From: Oscillospiraceae bacterium
GTDB taxonomy: Bacteria; Bacillota; Clostridia; Oscillospirales; SIG530
Assembly: GCA_015067075.1 (NCBI GenBank)
Contig: SVND01000003.1
Location: forward strand, 1 to 64,000
Length of the DNA stretch: 64,000 nucleotides
Direction: 5' to 3'
This document shows positions 27,613 to 36,138 of the stretch, piece after piece (position 1 is the stretch's first letter; every line of letters starts with the position of its first letter). Below the pieces are notes generated by a model that was given only the letters and a program-made list of their open reading frames with translations, did no database searches and was not told where the DNA came from. A program made the position numbers and the translations under genes.

Positions 27613-29370
27613 ATGGACATTTTTGCCGTCTTATCACTTATCGGCGGATTAGCTCTGTTTCTCTTCGGTATGCGCGTAATGGGACAAGGCCTTGAAAAGG
27701 TTTCAGGTAGCAAGCTTGAACGTGCTCTGGAAAAAATGACAAACAACAAGATCAAGGGTGTTTTGCTCGGTTTAGGCGTAACGGCAGTTATCCAAAGCTC
27801 TTCTGCCACAACCGTTATGGTCGTCGGCTTCGTTAACTCAGGCATTATGAAGCTCACTCAGGCAGTAGGCATAATCATGGGTGCTAACATCGGTACAACA
27901 GTTACCGCTTGGATGCTCAGCCTTACCGGGCTTGAAAGCGACAACCTTTTTGTTCAGCTTTTAAAGCCCGACTCCTTTGCCCCTATCCTTGCTATCATCG
28001 GTATCGCATTGATGATGATGGCAAAAAGCCAGAAAAAGCAAGATGTTGGCTCAATTCTCGTAGGATTTACGGTTCTTATGACGGGTATGTCTGCCATGAG
28101 CGCCGCTGTAAAGCCCCTTGCCGATGTACCTGAATTTGCAAATATTCTTACAATGTTTACCAACCCCTTCCTTGGCGTCGCCGTCGGTGCTATTTTAACA
28201 GCCATCATTCAAAGCTCCTCCGCTTCCGTAGGTATTTTGCAGGCACTCACCGTCACAGGCAGTATCACCTTCGGAAGTGCGCTTCCCGTAATCATGGGAC
28301 AAAACATCGGTACATGTATCACCGCTCTTCTTTCCTGCATCGGTGCGAACAAAAACGCAAAGCGCACAGCTATGGTGCATCTTTATTTCAACCTTATCGG
28401 TACGATAATTTTCCTCATTCTTTTCTACTCCATCAACGCAATTTTTGCCTTGCCCTTTATGAATATGGCGCTTGAGGCTTGGCATATAGCCGTAGTACAC
28501 ACAATATTTAACGTACTCGCAACGGCAATGCTTCTTCCCTGCTCCAAGCTGATTGAAAAGCTTGCTGTGCTTACTATCCGCGACAAGGAAGAACACGTGG
28601 AGATCGGTCCCCGTCTTGACGAGCGTTTGCTCAACACTCCTTCCTTCGCCGTTGAGCATTGCCGCAAAGCTACGATAGACATGGCACATATCGCCGTGGA
28701 CGGTCTTTTGACTTCCATCGCCGCAATGAACGGCTATGATGCGGCGCTTGCGGAAAAAATAATGGCTAAAGAAAACGAAACCGATATTTACGAGGATAAG
28801 ATAGGCTCGTATCTTGTCAAGCTGTCAGGTAAAGACCTTTCCGAGACGGACAGCTCCGAGGTATCAATGCTTTTGCATATGATAGGCGATTTTGAGCGTA
28901 TCGGTGACCATGCTGCAAATATCCTTGAGGTATCCAAGGAAATGGCTGATAAAAACATATCCTTCTCCGAGGAAGCAAAGCAAGAGCTTAAGGTCTTTGC
29001 AGATGCTCTCAGCGAAATATTGGAGCTTTCCGTTACAGCCTTTGAAAACGAGGACGTCGAGGCTGCAAAGCGCGTTGAACCTCTTGAACAGGTCATCGAT
29101 GCCATTAAGGATACACTCCGTGCCCGCCACATTTCCAGACTTCAGAAGGGCGATTGCACCATAGAGCTCGGCTTTATTTTCTCTGACCTTCTCACAAATT
29201 ACGAGCGTGTTTCCGACCACTGCTCCAACATTGCCATTGCTCTTATTGAGATACAGCAGAAAAAGACACTTGACGCTCATACATATCTCAATACGCTTAA
29301 AAATACTTTCCAGCCCGAATATGTGGAGATGTTCAACTCCTATGCGGAAAAATATAAAATAGGCGAATAA
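27613..29370 (+). CDS. Na/Pi cotransporter family protein (PhoU-like tail)
   Basis: A 585-aa membrane transporter of the NptA/PNaS family that imports phosphate with sodium. The N-terminal 310 residues hold the two inverted repeats of the family, each with a QSSSA signature (VIQSSSATTVMVVG and AIIQSSSASVGILQ) and a GANIGTT/GQNIGTC turn, among about eight helices. The remainder (from about 340) is a cytoplasmic PhoU-like helical bundle (MIGDFERIGDHAANILE and the second YERVSDHCSNIA copy). It has its own promoter region with a possible Pho box and is followed by a terminator, so it is monocistronic. Confidence 0.92.
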   Translation: MDIFAVLSLIGGLALFLFGMRVMGQGLEKVSGSKLERALEKMTNNKIKGVLLGLGVTAVIQSSSATTVMVVGFVNSGIMKLTQAVGIIMGANIGTTVTAWMLSLTGLESDNLFVQLLKPDSFAPILAIIGIALMMMAKSQKKQDVGSILVGFTVLMTGMSAMSAAVKPLADVPEFANILTMFTNPFLGVAVGAILTAIIQSSSASVGILQALTVTGSITFGSALPVIMGQNIGTCITALLSCIGANKNAKRTAMVHLYFNLIGTIIFLILFYSINAIFALPFMNMALEAWHIAVVHTIFNVLATAMLLPCSKLIEKLAVLTIRDKEEHVEIGPRLDERLLNTPSFAVEHCRKATIDMAHIAVDGLLTSIAAMNGYDAALAEKIMAKENETDIYEDKIGSYLVKLSGKDLSETDSSEVSMLLHMIGDFERIGDHAANILEVSKEMADKNISFSEEAKQELKVFADALSEILELSVTAFENEDVEAAKRVEPLEQVIDAIKDTLRARHISRLQKGDCTIELGFIFSDLLTNYERVSDHCSNIAIALIEIQQKKTLDAHTYLNTLKNTFQPEYVEMFNSYAEKYKIGE

Positions 29371-29378
29371 AAAAATTC

Positions 29379-29407
29379 GATCCCTTGTTTTCAGCAAGGG
29401 ATCTTTT
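29379..29407 (+). terminator. Terminator after the Na/Pi gene
   Basis: GATCCCTTG, a 7-nt loop, CAAGGGATC and TTTT. Confidence 0.88.
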
Positions 29408-29465
29408 GTTTAGAGCATAATAAATATTTTCTGACCGTTTTACATGCTTTTTGTCAAAAAAATGA

Positions 29466-29494
29466 TTGATTTTAAGCTCATGATGGTGTATAAT
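29466..29494 (+). promoter_or_regulatory. Promoter for the Lrp-aminotransferase-RpiR-SDR operon
   Basis: TTGATT, a 17-nt spacer and TATAAT lie about 33 nt before the Lrp-type gene start. Confidence 0.8.
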
Positions 29495-29527
29495 AAAGTA
29501 TTATTATATAAATAAGGAGCGGTATAT

Positions 29528-30007
29528 ATGGATAAGCTTTTAGCATTGATCGACGAAAACTGCAGATTAACAACAGAACAGATGGCAGCCATATTGGAAA
29601 TGGACGAGACAGAGCTTGCCGCAAAAATAAAAGATTATGAAAAAAACAAGACTATCGTTGGATATAAGGCTTTGATAGATTGGGACAAAACTGATCGCGA
29701 ATATGCAACTGCGCTTATCGAGCTGAAGGTAACACCCTCCAAGGGACGCGGCTTTGACAAGGTGGCGGAGAGCATTTACAATTTCGACGAGGTACAAAGT
29801 CTTTATCTCATGTCAGGCGGTTTTGACCTTTGCGTTGTTTTGGAAGGCAGATCTCTGCGCGAGGTAGCTCTTTTTGTTGCAGAGCGCTTGGCTCCGATGG
29901 AGGCTGTTGTTTCAACGGCTACTCATTTTGTACTTAAGAAATACAAGGACAAGGGCATTATTTATGACCGCGACGATCGCGACGAGAGAGGATATATCGG
30001 TTTATGA
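29528..30007 (+). CDS. Lrp/AsnC family transcriptional regulator
   Basis: The 159-aa protein has an N-terminal helix-turn-helix (residues about 1-50, with the recognition segment TTEQMAAILEMDETELAAKI) and a C-terminal RAM/ligand-binding ferredoxin-like domain with the typical SLYLMSGGFDLCVVLEG. Such proteins respond to amino acids and usually control amino-acid metabolism. It overlaps the following aminotransferase gene by 4 nt, so the natural inference is that it senses an amino-acid substrate or product of that enzyme. GGAGCGG lies upstream of the ATG. Confidence 0.92.
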   Translation: MDKLLALIDENCRLTTEQMAAILEMDETELAAKIKDYEKNKTIVGYKALIDWDKTDREYATALIELKVTPSKGRGFDKVAESIYNFDEVQSLYLMSGGFDLCVVLEGRSLREVALFVAERLAPMEAVVSTATHFVLKKYKDKGIIYDRDDRDERGYIGL

Positions 30008-31173
30008 TAGATTATGATAAGCTTTTGACGGACAGCATAAAAAGCGTCAAGCCGTCGGGCATAAGAAAATTTTTCGACCTGCTCCAAGGCATGGACGACG
30101 TTATTTCTCTTTCCGTCGGTCAGCCTGACTTTGATACGCCTTGGCACATACGCAAGGCAGGTATAGATTCCCTTAACGACGGCAAAACATATTATACGTC
30201 CAACGCAGGACTTGATGAGCTTCGCGGGGAGATATCGAATTATCTTTTCCGTCGTTTTAACATTCCCAAATACGAGAAAAAAGAAATACTTATTACAGTC
30301 GGCGGAAGCGAAGCTATCGACCTTTGCATCCGCAGCCTTGTAAATCCCGGCGAGGAGGTAATAGTACCCGAACCATCCTTTGTTTGCTACTCGCCTTTAG
30401 CATCTCTTACAGGCGGAGTAGCCGTGCCCATCTGCACAAAAGCAGAGGATGAATTCAGACTCACTGCCGATGCGCTCAAGGCAGCTATTACACCGAAGAC
30501 GAAGCTTCTTGTATTGCCTTTCCCGAACAATCCCACAGGTGCTATTATGCAAAGGGAAGACCTTGAAGCTATCGCTGACGTGCTGGACGGCACGGATATC
30601 ATGGTGCTTTCCGATGAAATATATGCAGAGCTTACATACGGCGATGTTTCGCATTGCTCCTGCGCCGCTATCGAAAGACTCCGCGAAAGAACCGTACTTG
30701 TCGGCGGCTTTTCCAAAGCATACGCCATGACAGGCTGGCGTTTAGGCTACGCCTGCGGTCCTGCGCCCGTTATCGCCGCAATGCTCAAGCTCCACCAGTT
30801 CGCCATCATGTGTGCACCGACGACGAGCCAATACGCCGCTGTAAAAGCCATGCGCGACGGTGACGGCGACGTTGATATGATGTTCGAGGAATATGACCGA
30901 CGCAGAAAAATGCTCATACATGAGCTCAACAGAATAGGAATGCCCTGCTTCGATGCAAAGGGTGCATTTTATTTGTTCCCGAGCATACAAAAATTTGGAC
31001 TTTCAAGCGAGGAATTTGCCGAAAGATTACTTAACGCGGAGCACGTTGCAGTTGTACCAGGCTCCGCCTTCGGCGAAAGTGGCGAGGGCTTTGTGCGCAT
31101 CTGCTATGCCCATTCCCTTGCAAAGCTTACGGAAGCGGTAATCCGCATAGAAAGATTTTTAAAAACGCTTTGA
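30004..31173 (+). CDS. PLP-dependent class I/II aminotransferase
   Basis: The 389-aa enzyme is a fold-type I aminotransferase of the aspartate aminotransferase group (subgroup I-gamma or PatA-like). The PLP-binding Lys is in GGFSKAYAMTGWRLGY near residue 235, the Asn-Pro of the cofactor site in PFPNNPTGAIM, the SDEIYAELTY stretch carries the Asp that contacts pyridine nitrogen, and the conserved Arg is near the C-terminus (FVRICYA). Start overlaps the Lrp gene (ATGA). It probably transaminates an aromatic, aspartate or branched amino acid; the donor is not decidable here. Confidence 0.92.
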   Translation: MIDYDKLLTDSIKSVKPSGIRKFFDLLQGMDDVISLSVGQPDFDTPWHIRKAGIDSLNDGKTYYTSNAGLDELRGEISNYLFRRFNIPKYEKKEILITVGGSEAIDLCIRSLVNPGEEVIVPEPSFVCYSPLASLTGGVAVPICTKAEDEFRLTADALKAAITPKTKLLVLPFPNNPTGAIMQREDLEAIADVLDGTDIMVLSDEIYAELTYGDVSHCSCAAIERLRERTVLVGGFSKAYAMTGWRLGYACGPAPVIAAMLKLHQFAIMCAPTTSQYAAVKAMRDGDGDVDMMFEEYDRRRKMLIHELNRIGMPCFDAKGAFYLFPSIQKFGLSSEEFAERLLNAEHVAVVPGSAFGESGEGFVRICYAHSLAKLTEAVIRIERFLKTL

Positions 31174-31191
31174 TTAGCAGGAGGTCAACTT

Positions 31192-32055
31192 ATGGCAAGT
31201 GAGCTTATTTCAAGAATCGAAGCCCATAAGCACGAGCTGTCCAAGGGACAGCGCAAGCTTACAGCATATATCACAGAGCATTACGATAAAGCGGCTTTTA
31301 TGACGGCGGCAAAGCTCGGTGAAACTGTAGGTGTCAGCGAATCAACTGTAGTTCGTTTTGCTGATAAGCTCGGCTACGACGGCTATCACAAAATGCAAAA
31401 AGCGCTTCACGAGATGATAAGAACGAAGCTTACGTCGGTTCAGCGTATAGAAGTGACAAACGACAGAATAGGAAGTACAGACGTGCTTGAAGCCGTTATG
31501 GCGGCTGATGCCGAAAGAATCCGCTCCACCTTGGGCGAAATTGACAGAGAGGCGTTTAATACTGCTGTTGACAAGCTTGTTTCCGCAAAGCATATTTACA
31601 TCATCGGCGTGCGCTCCGCCGCATCGCTGGCAAGCTTTCTCGGCTTTTATTTCAACAGCATTTTTGCAAATGTAACGCTTATAAGTACCGCTACGCTCAG
31701 CGAAATGTTTGAACAGCTTTTGCGCATCGGCGAGGGCGATGTTGCCCTCGGTATAAGCTTTCCCCGCTATTCTGCAAGGACTGTCAGCGCTTTGCGCTTT
31801 GCAAAGGACAGGGGTGCTCACGTTATCGGTATAACAGACAGTGCTTTTTCACCTATTGCCGAAACATCCACAACGACACTTATCGCCAGAAGCGATATGG
31901 CTTCCTTCGTTGATTCGCTTTGCGCACCGCTCAGCCTTATAAACGCACTTATCGTTGCCATAGGCATGCGCAAGAGTGATGAAATATCCCAAACCTTTGA
32001 ACAGCTTGAACGGATTTGGGATGAATACAACGTATATCAAAAAACACAGCAATAA
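31192..32055 (+). CDS. MurR/RpiR family regulator (HTH + SIS)
   Basis: The 287-aa protein has an N-terminal RpiR helix-turn-helix (residues about 10-75, VGVSESTVVRFADKLGYDGYHKMQ) and a C-terminal SIS sugar-isomerase-type sensing domain (IYIIGVRSAASLASFLGFYF and ISFPRYSARTVSALRFA). Members usually bind phosphorylated sugars and control sugar or amino-sugar genes. It lies 18 nt after the aminotransferase gene and before an SDR gene, so it may be tied to the SDR; AGGAGGTC precedes the ATG. Confidence 0.92.
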   Translation: MASELISRIEAHKHELSKGQRKLTAYITEHYDKAAFMTAAKLGETVGVSESTVVRFADKLGYDGYHKMQKALHEMIRTKLTSVQRIEVTNDRIGSTDVLEAVMAADAERIRSTLGEIDREAFNTAVDKLVSAKHIYIIGVRSAASLASFLGFYFNSIFANVTLISTATLSEMFEQLLRIGEGDVALGISFPRYSARTVSALRFAKDRGAHVIGITDSAFSPIAETSTTTLIARSDMASFVDSLCAPLSLINALIVAIGMRKSDEISQTFEQLERIWDEYNVYQKTQQ

Positions 32056-32069
32056 TCAAGAGGGATATT

Positions 32070-32804
32070 ATGAAAGGTTCCATTAAGGAAAAAGTAATAG
32101 TGCTCACGGGGGCAGGCGGCGGCATCGGTAAAGTCGTAGCTACAGCTTTGGCGGAGCAGGGCGCATCGCTGGCCCTTTGCGGCGGTAATAATCTTGAAAG
32201 ACTCGCTGAAACAGAGCGCCTCGTCCGAGAAAAGGGCGCAAAGGTTTTCACTTTGGCAGGAAATCTTACGGAGCAGTCATTTTTGGACAGCTGCATGGAT
32301 AAAATAGCGGAGCATTTCGGCAAAATTGATATACTCATAAATAACGCAGGCGTTGCTATGAACACACCCTTCGACGATGTTACATACGAAACCTTCGACA
32401 GAATAATGGAGATAAACGTTCGCGTACCGTTTTTCCTTTGCCAAAAAGCTCTACCCTACTTAAGAAAGTCTGACTATGCGGCGATAGTAAATATCGCGTC
32501 TGTCGTCGGACACAAGGGTTACGTAAACCAGTCTGTTTACGCCGCGTCGAAGCATGCGCTTTTGGGCTTCAGCAAAACACTTGCAAACGAAGTATATAAG
32601 GAAAACATCCGTGTTCATACCGTATGCCCCGGCGGAGTTTTCACCGATATGGTAAAGCTGTCACGCCCCGATCTTACGGGCGAGGATATGATAATGCCTG
32701 AAGACATCGCCGATATAATCTTGTTTTTACTGCAAAACAGAACAAATGCGGTAATTGATGAGATTTGTGTTCACAGAAGCGGAAAACAACCCTTCGACGT
32801 GTAA
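32070..32804 (+). CDS. Short-chain dehydrogenase/reductase
   Basis: A 244-aa classical SDR that oxidises or reduces a hydroxyl with NAD(P). The cofactor motif is TGAGGGIGKVVA near the N-terminus, NNAGVA (about 90), the catalytic Ser in NIASVVGH and the YxxxK pair YAASKHAL near residue 156. The late CPGGVFTDM segment is typical. Substrate unknown; related proteins include 3-oxoacyl reductases and sugar dehydrogenases, and the RpiR regulator just upstream favours a sugar substrate. No terminator is seen before the ilvE promoter. Confidence 0.9.
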   Translation: MKGSIKEKVIVLTGAGGGIGKVVATALAEQGASLALCGGNNLERLAETERLVREKGAKVFTLAGNLTEQSFLDSCMDKIAEHFGKIDILINNAGVAMNTPFDDVTYETFDRIMEINVRVPFFLCQKALPYLRKSDYAAIVNIASVVGHKGYVNQSVYAASKHALLGFSKTLANEVYKENIRVHTVCPGGVFTDMVKLSRPDLTGEDMIMPEDIADIILFLLQNRTNAVIDEICVHRSGKQPFDV

Positions 32805-32812
32805 AAAAACGG

Positions 32813-32841
32813 TTGACATAAGGACAATAAAGTAGTAAAAT
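32813..32841 (+). promoter_or_regulatory. Promoter for ilvE
   Basis: TTGACA, a 17-nt spacer and TAAAAT, 33 nt before the start of ilvE, with AAAGGAC as its ribosome site. Confidence 0.8.
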
Positions 32842-32874
32842 ATATAAATAAGTAAATTTAAAGGACTGAAAGAA

Positions 32875-33945
32875 ATGGCACTTAACATCAAAATTGAAAA
32901 AACAACAGCTCCTAAGGCTAAACCCGATTGGTCAAAGCTCGGCTTCGGTAAAATTTTTACAGACCATATGTTCATTATGGACTATACAGAGGGACAGGGC
33001 TGGCATGACGCTCGCATCGTTCCCTATCAGAAGATAGCTCTTGAGCCGTCTGCAATGGTTTTCCACTATGCGCAGGAAATGTTCGAAGGCCTTAAGGCTT
33101 ATAAAACTGCCGACGGTCAGGTTCAGCTTTTCCGTCCTCAGAAGAATATTGAACGTATGAACAACACAAATAAGCGTATGTGCATACCGCAGGTCGATCC
33201 CGATGACGTTTTGCAGGCTATAAAGGCTGTGGTTGACGTTGACCGCGATTGGATACCCGAAGCAGAAGGCACTTCTCTTTACATCCGTCCGTTCATTATT
33301 GCTGTTGACCCCTTCCTCGGCGTTCACGTTGCAAAGCAGTATATGTTCATGATAATCCTTTCTCCCGTTGGCTCTTACTATCCCGACGGCATCAATCCCG
33401 TTAAGATCTTCGTTGAAACGGAGTATGTCCGCGCTGTCAAGGGCGGTACAGGTTATGCAAAGGTCGGCGGAAACTACGCTGCATCCCTTATCGGTCAGGA
33501 AAAGGCTGAAAAGCTCGGCTATGCACAGGTTTTGTGGCTTGACGGTATTGAGCATAAATACATCGACGAAGTCGGTGCAATGAACGTTTTCTTCGTCATC
33601 GACGGCGAAATAATAACACCTTCCCTCGAAGACGGAAACATCCTTCCCGGTGTAACCCGTGCATCCTGCATCGAGCTTCTCAGAAGCTGGGGCTACAAGG
33701 TAACAGAGCGCAAGGTCTCCGTCGCAGAGCTTTATGATGCGCACGCCGCAGGCAAGCTCAATGAAGGCTTTGGCACAGGTACAGCAGCAGTTATCTCTCC
33801 CATTGGCGAGCTTAACGACGATGGCAATAAGATAATTCTCAACGACGGTAAGATCGGTCCTATCTCTCAGAAGCTTTACGATAACCTTACAGGTATTCAG
33901 TGGGGCAGAGTTGCTGATCCCTTCGGCTGGGTAGAAAAAGTATAA
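32875..33945 (+). CDS. ilvE: Branched-chain amino acid aminotransferase
   Basis: The 356-aa enzyme belongs to the longer class IV BCAT group (as in eukaryotes and many Bacillota). Segments include MVFHYAQEMFEGLKAY, LYIRPFIIAVDP, the PLP lysine in YAKVGGNYAAS and the phosphate-binding EVGAMNVFFVI, then PGVTRASCIELLR and GFGTGTAAVI. It transfers the amino group of Leu, Ile or Val to 2-oxoglutarate. Monocistronic with its own promoter and terminator. Its placement next to an Lrp-type gene and an aminotransferase makes a local amino-acid cluster. Confidence 0.93.
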   Translation: MALNIKIEKTTAPKAKPDWSKLGFGKIFTDHMFIMDYTEGQGWHDARIVPYQKIALEPSAMVFHYAQEMFEGLKAYKTADGQVQLFRPQKNIERMNNTNKRMCIPQVDPDDVLQAIKAVVDVDRDWIPEAEGTSLYIRPFIIAVDPFLGVHVAKQYMFMIILSPVGSYYPDGINPVKIFVETEYVRAVKGGTGYAKVGGNYAASLIGQEKAEKLGYAQVLWLDGIEHKYIDEVGAMNVFFVIDGEIITPSLEDGNILPGVTRASCIELLRSWGYKVTERKVSVAELYDAHAAGKLNEGFGTGTAAVISPIGELNDDGNKIILNDGKIGPISQKLYDNLTGIQWGRVADPFGWVEKV

Positions 33946-33955
33946 TCAAAAAAGT

Positions 33956-33996
33956 AAGTGCTGATGTGAGCATTTCACATCAGCACTTTTATTTTT
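33956..33996. terminator. Terminator after ilvE
   Basis: AAGTGCTGATGTGA, a 5-nt loop, TCACATCAGCACTT, then TTATTTTT on the plus strand. It could also serve the convergent lipoprotein gene. Confidence 0.88.
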
Positions 33997-34002
33997 AACG
34001 CA

Positions 34003-34335
34003 TTATTTCCAATCAACAAGCACAGCTTGCTCGGTTGAAAAATAGTCCTCCATCCTACTGCTAAGGCCTGCCGCCTTCCAAGCCTGCGTAAAAGTTATGG
34101 TCTTTCGATTGCTGAGATAAACGAAGGTTGAATCTATTGCGGCATTAGGCATTCTGCCGCTGATGACAAGCCTGTATTTATAAATATTGCCGTCCTTCTG
34201 CCACGTTCCGTCGCTCAGCTCATAATACGTCGTAAACCCCGTCTGAATGGTATCAATTATCTGTGGATCATTCTTTTTTACCGCGCATCCAACAAGCAAG
34301 CAAACGGTAAGCACTAAAACCATTATTCTTTTCAT
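34003..34335 (-). CDS. Small lipoprotein, unknown function
   Basis: A 110-aa exported lipoprotein: basic N-terminus, hydrophobic core and lipobox LLVGC, followed by a soluble beta-rich stretch (GFTTYYELSDGTWQKDGN, YKYRLVISGRMPNA). I do not recognise a family with confidence. It is the last gene of the five-gene operon that starts with the BlaI-like repressor, directly after the DUF4298-like gene with a 1-nt gap. Confidence 0.7.
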   Translation of the reverse strand: MKRIMVLVLTVCLLVGCAVKKNDPQIIDTIQTGFTTYYELSDGTWQKDGNIYKYRLVISGRMPNAAIDSTFVYLSNRKTITFTQAWKAAGLSSRMEDYFSTEQAVLVDWK

Positions 34336-34336
34336 T

Positions 34337-34618
34337 TCATTCTCCCTTCAAAAACCGCTTGTAATCACAAAGAAAATTGTACACACCGTCTTCCGAAAGA
34401 ACACCGCGCTTCAGCGTCGGCTCAAGCAGCTTTTTCTCGTCAAGCTCGTAATCTTTGCGCCATTTACCGCCTTCGTAATACTTTGTCAGCGATTTCAGCA
34501 TTTTTCGCAATCCCTTATCGGCGGCGATAGTATTTGGTGCATTTTTAAAAGCGTCGCTTAACGTGTCAAAATACGTTTCCATCTTCTTTATCCGTTTTAC
34601 CGCAAAATAAATGATCAT
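34337..34618 (-). CDS. DUF4298-like small protein
   Basis: A 93-aa soluble protein. The segment KYYEGGKWRKDYELDE and KRGVLSEDGVYNFL look like the DUF4298 family (usual YY..g.W..D and LKRGVLSED motifs). The function of that family is not known. The start at 34618 follows GAGG by about 11 nt and lies 1 nt after the upstream stop; an internal ATG at 34582 is possible and would remove the hydrophobic-basic head. Fourth gene of the BlaI operon. Confidence 0.65.
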   Translation of the reverse strand: MIIYFAVKRIKKMETYFDTLSDAFKNAPNTIAADKGLRKMLKSLTKYYEGGKWRKDYELDEKKLLEPTLKRGVLSEDGVYNFLCDYKRFLKGE

Positions 34619-34619
34619 A

Positions 34620-35225
34620 TTACTCAGCCTCGTTTATCTTGACGCCCATAACATAGCCATTGCTGTCGTAATAAACTATAGCATATTTATCCATGCCGTC
34701 AATTTTATAAATATCTCCCCAAAGTCCAGACAAATGACCGTCAGGCTCGCCCCATATATCATGGACATTGCTTTCGGATATCCCAAGCAAAGCTTCTTCA
34801 AGCTTTTTTTCGCTGTAGCCGTCAAGCTCGCTGATTTTTGGCACATAAACCTCGCGGTTCTCATAAAGATCAAGCCATTGCGGCGCACTCGCCCAGCCGC
34901 CGTCTTTGCCGACACCGCTTATTTCAGCGCAGGCGGCAGCCATAATATAAGCATCAAGTCCCGCCTCTCCCGAGCGTAAAACAGGTAAAAACGCTTTCAG
35001 CGCGTCATCGCCCGCCGACAGTATCTCATCGTACAGCTCGCGCTTAGCTTCGATGTATGTGTAAGGATTGCTTGAAAAAGCAACGTCGGGGTTGTAGGCT
35101 ATATCATGTACAAGGCTTTGCAAATATTCCGCTGAAATCTTTTCGTTACACGCGGAAAATGAAAAAACAAGTAAAAACAAAGCAAAAAAACAGGCAAACA
35201 AGCGTAAAAAACTACGTTTTTTCAT
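34620..35225 (-). CDS. Lipoprotein of the BlaI/BlaR1 operon
   Basis: A 201-aa protein with a basic start, a long hydrophobic core and lipobox-like FSAC at about residue 26, so probably a lipoprotein. The mature part has an Ala-rich helical region and a C-terminal module (LGISESNVHDIWGEPDGHLS, then DKYAIVYYDSNGYVMGVKI) reminiscent of small SmpA/OmlA-like or BlaR1-associated sensor tails. It lies 15 nt after the M56 gene and probably supplies an extracellular part of the signalling unit; function is inferred from position only. Confidence 0.65.
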   Translation of the reverse strand: MKKRSFLRLFACFFALFLLVFSFSACNEKISAEYLQSLVHDIAYNPDVAFSSNPYTYIEAKRELYDEILSAGDDALKAFLPVLRSGEAGLDAYIMAAACAEISGVGKDGGWASAPQWLDLYENREVYVPKISELDGYSEKKLEEALLGISESNVHDIWGEPDGHLSGLWGDIYKIDGMDKYAIVYYDSNGYVMGVKINEAE

Positions 35226-35240
35226 AAAAATACTCCTTTT

Positions 35241-36137
35241 TTAATGAGAAAAAGCCAAAAAAACAAAAATTAAAACAAAAAAGCAGGTAAAAATCAGCGA
35301 AAAAATCGACATTTTCTTATAAAATATCACGTTTTTGATACGCGCTTCAACTGTTTTCCCACCAAATCCCGACGAAAAAACAGTGCTTTTTTGCTGTGCA
35401 AATTTAAGTAATATCCGCGCGTAATTCTTCCTTTCGCCATCACCCAATTCATACAATGCGCCAATGTCACAGGCAAGCTCACAATCGGTCAAAAGCATCC
35501 TTAAAAATATCCATGAAAGCGGATTGAACCAATGGATGCAAGCGATGAAAACGGCGAAAAACCTCACAATATTATCGCCGCGCCGTATATGAATGCGTTC
35601 ATGCGCCGCCACATAGCGAAGCTCCTTGGCCGTTATACCTTTCGGCAAAATCACACGCGGAAAAAGCATTCCCACAACCATTGCCGTATCAGCTTTTTCA
35701 GAAACGAAAACGTTTCCTCTTATGCGAGCTGCGCCGTTAAATGAATATAAAGACACAATATAAGTGCAAAGAAAATATACGATCAAAAGCACCGCAATTA
35801 CAAGCCATATAACGGCTAAAGCAGAGAAAATCGCTTCGATCATCGCGTTTTTATATACCATGCCTTTGTAATCATCAATAAGCAGTATCACGTTACTCAT
35901 GGCAAAAGCATCCGGAATTTTCGGTATTTCAACAGGTATTATCCGATAAAATCTGAGTATCTCCGGGCGAAGCACAGGTAAAACAGGCAATATCATTCGC
36001 AAAAACGGTAAAAACCATAGAAAATATGTAACCGTTCGCGGTATTTTTTTGATCATTCCAAAAAGCATGACCATGCATCCCATAATGCTCGCGCCGATGC
36101 TCATGTTTACTATCCAATAAAAAGCAGTAGTTATCAT
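35241..36137 (-). CDS. M56 family (BlaR1-like) zinc metallopeptidase
   Basis: A 298-aa membrane protease of the BlaR1/MecR1 type. Several transmembrane segments in the first 130 residues and one at the very C-terminus (SLIFTCFFVLIFVFLAF) flank a metalloprotease loop with the HEXXH motif HERIH and a downstream acidic zinc ligand (LLTDCELACDI). It lacks the C-terminal penicillin-binding domain of BlaR1, so the trigger is probably not a beta-lactam. Such proteins cleave or inactivate BlaI-type repressors; the repressor gene ends 1 nt before this one. Confidence 0.85.
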   Translation of the reverse strand: MITTAFYWIVNMSIGASIMGCMVMLFGMIKKIPRTVTYFLWFLPFLRMILPVLPVLRPEILRFYRIIPVEIPKIPDAFAMSNVILLIDDYKGMVYKNAMIEAIFSALAVIWLVIAVLLIVYFLCTYIVSLYSFNGAARIRGNVFVSEKADTAMVVGMLFPRVILPKGITAKELRYVAAHERIHIRRGDNIVRFFAVFIACIHWFNPLSWIFLRMLLTDCELACDIGALYELGDGERKNYARILLKFAQQKSTVFSSGFGGKTVEARIKNVIFYKKMSIFSLIFTCFFVLIFVFLAFSH

Positions 36138-36138
36138 A

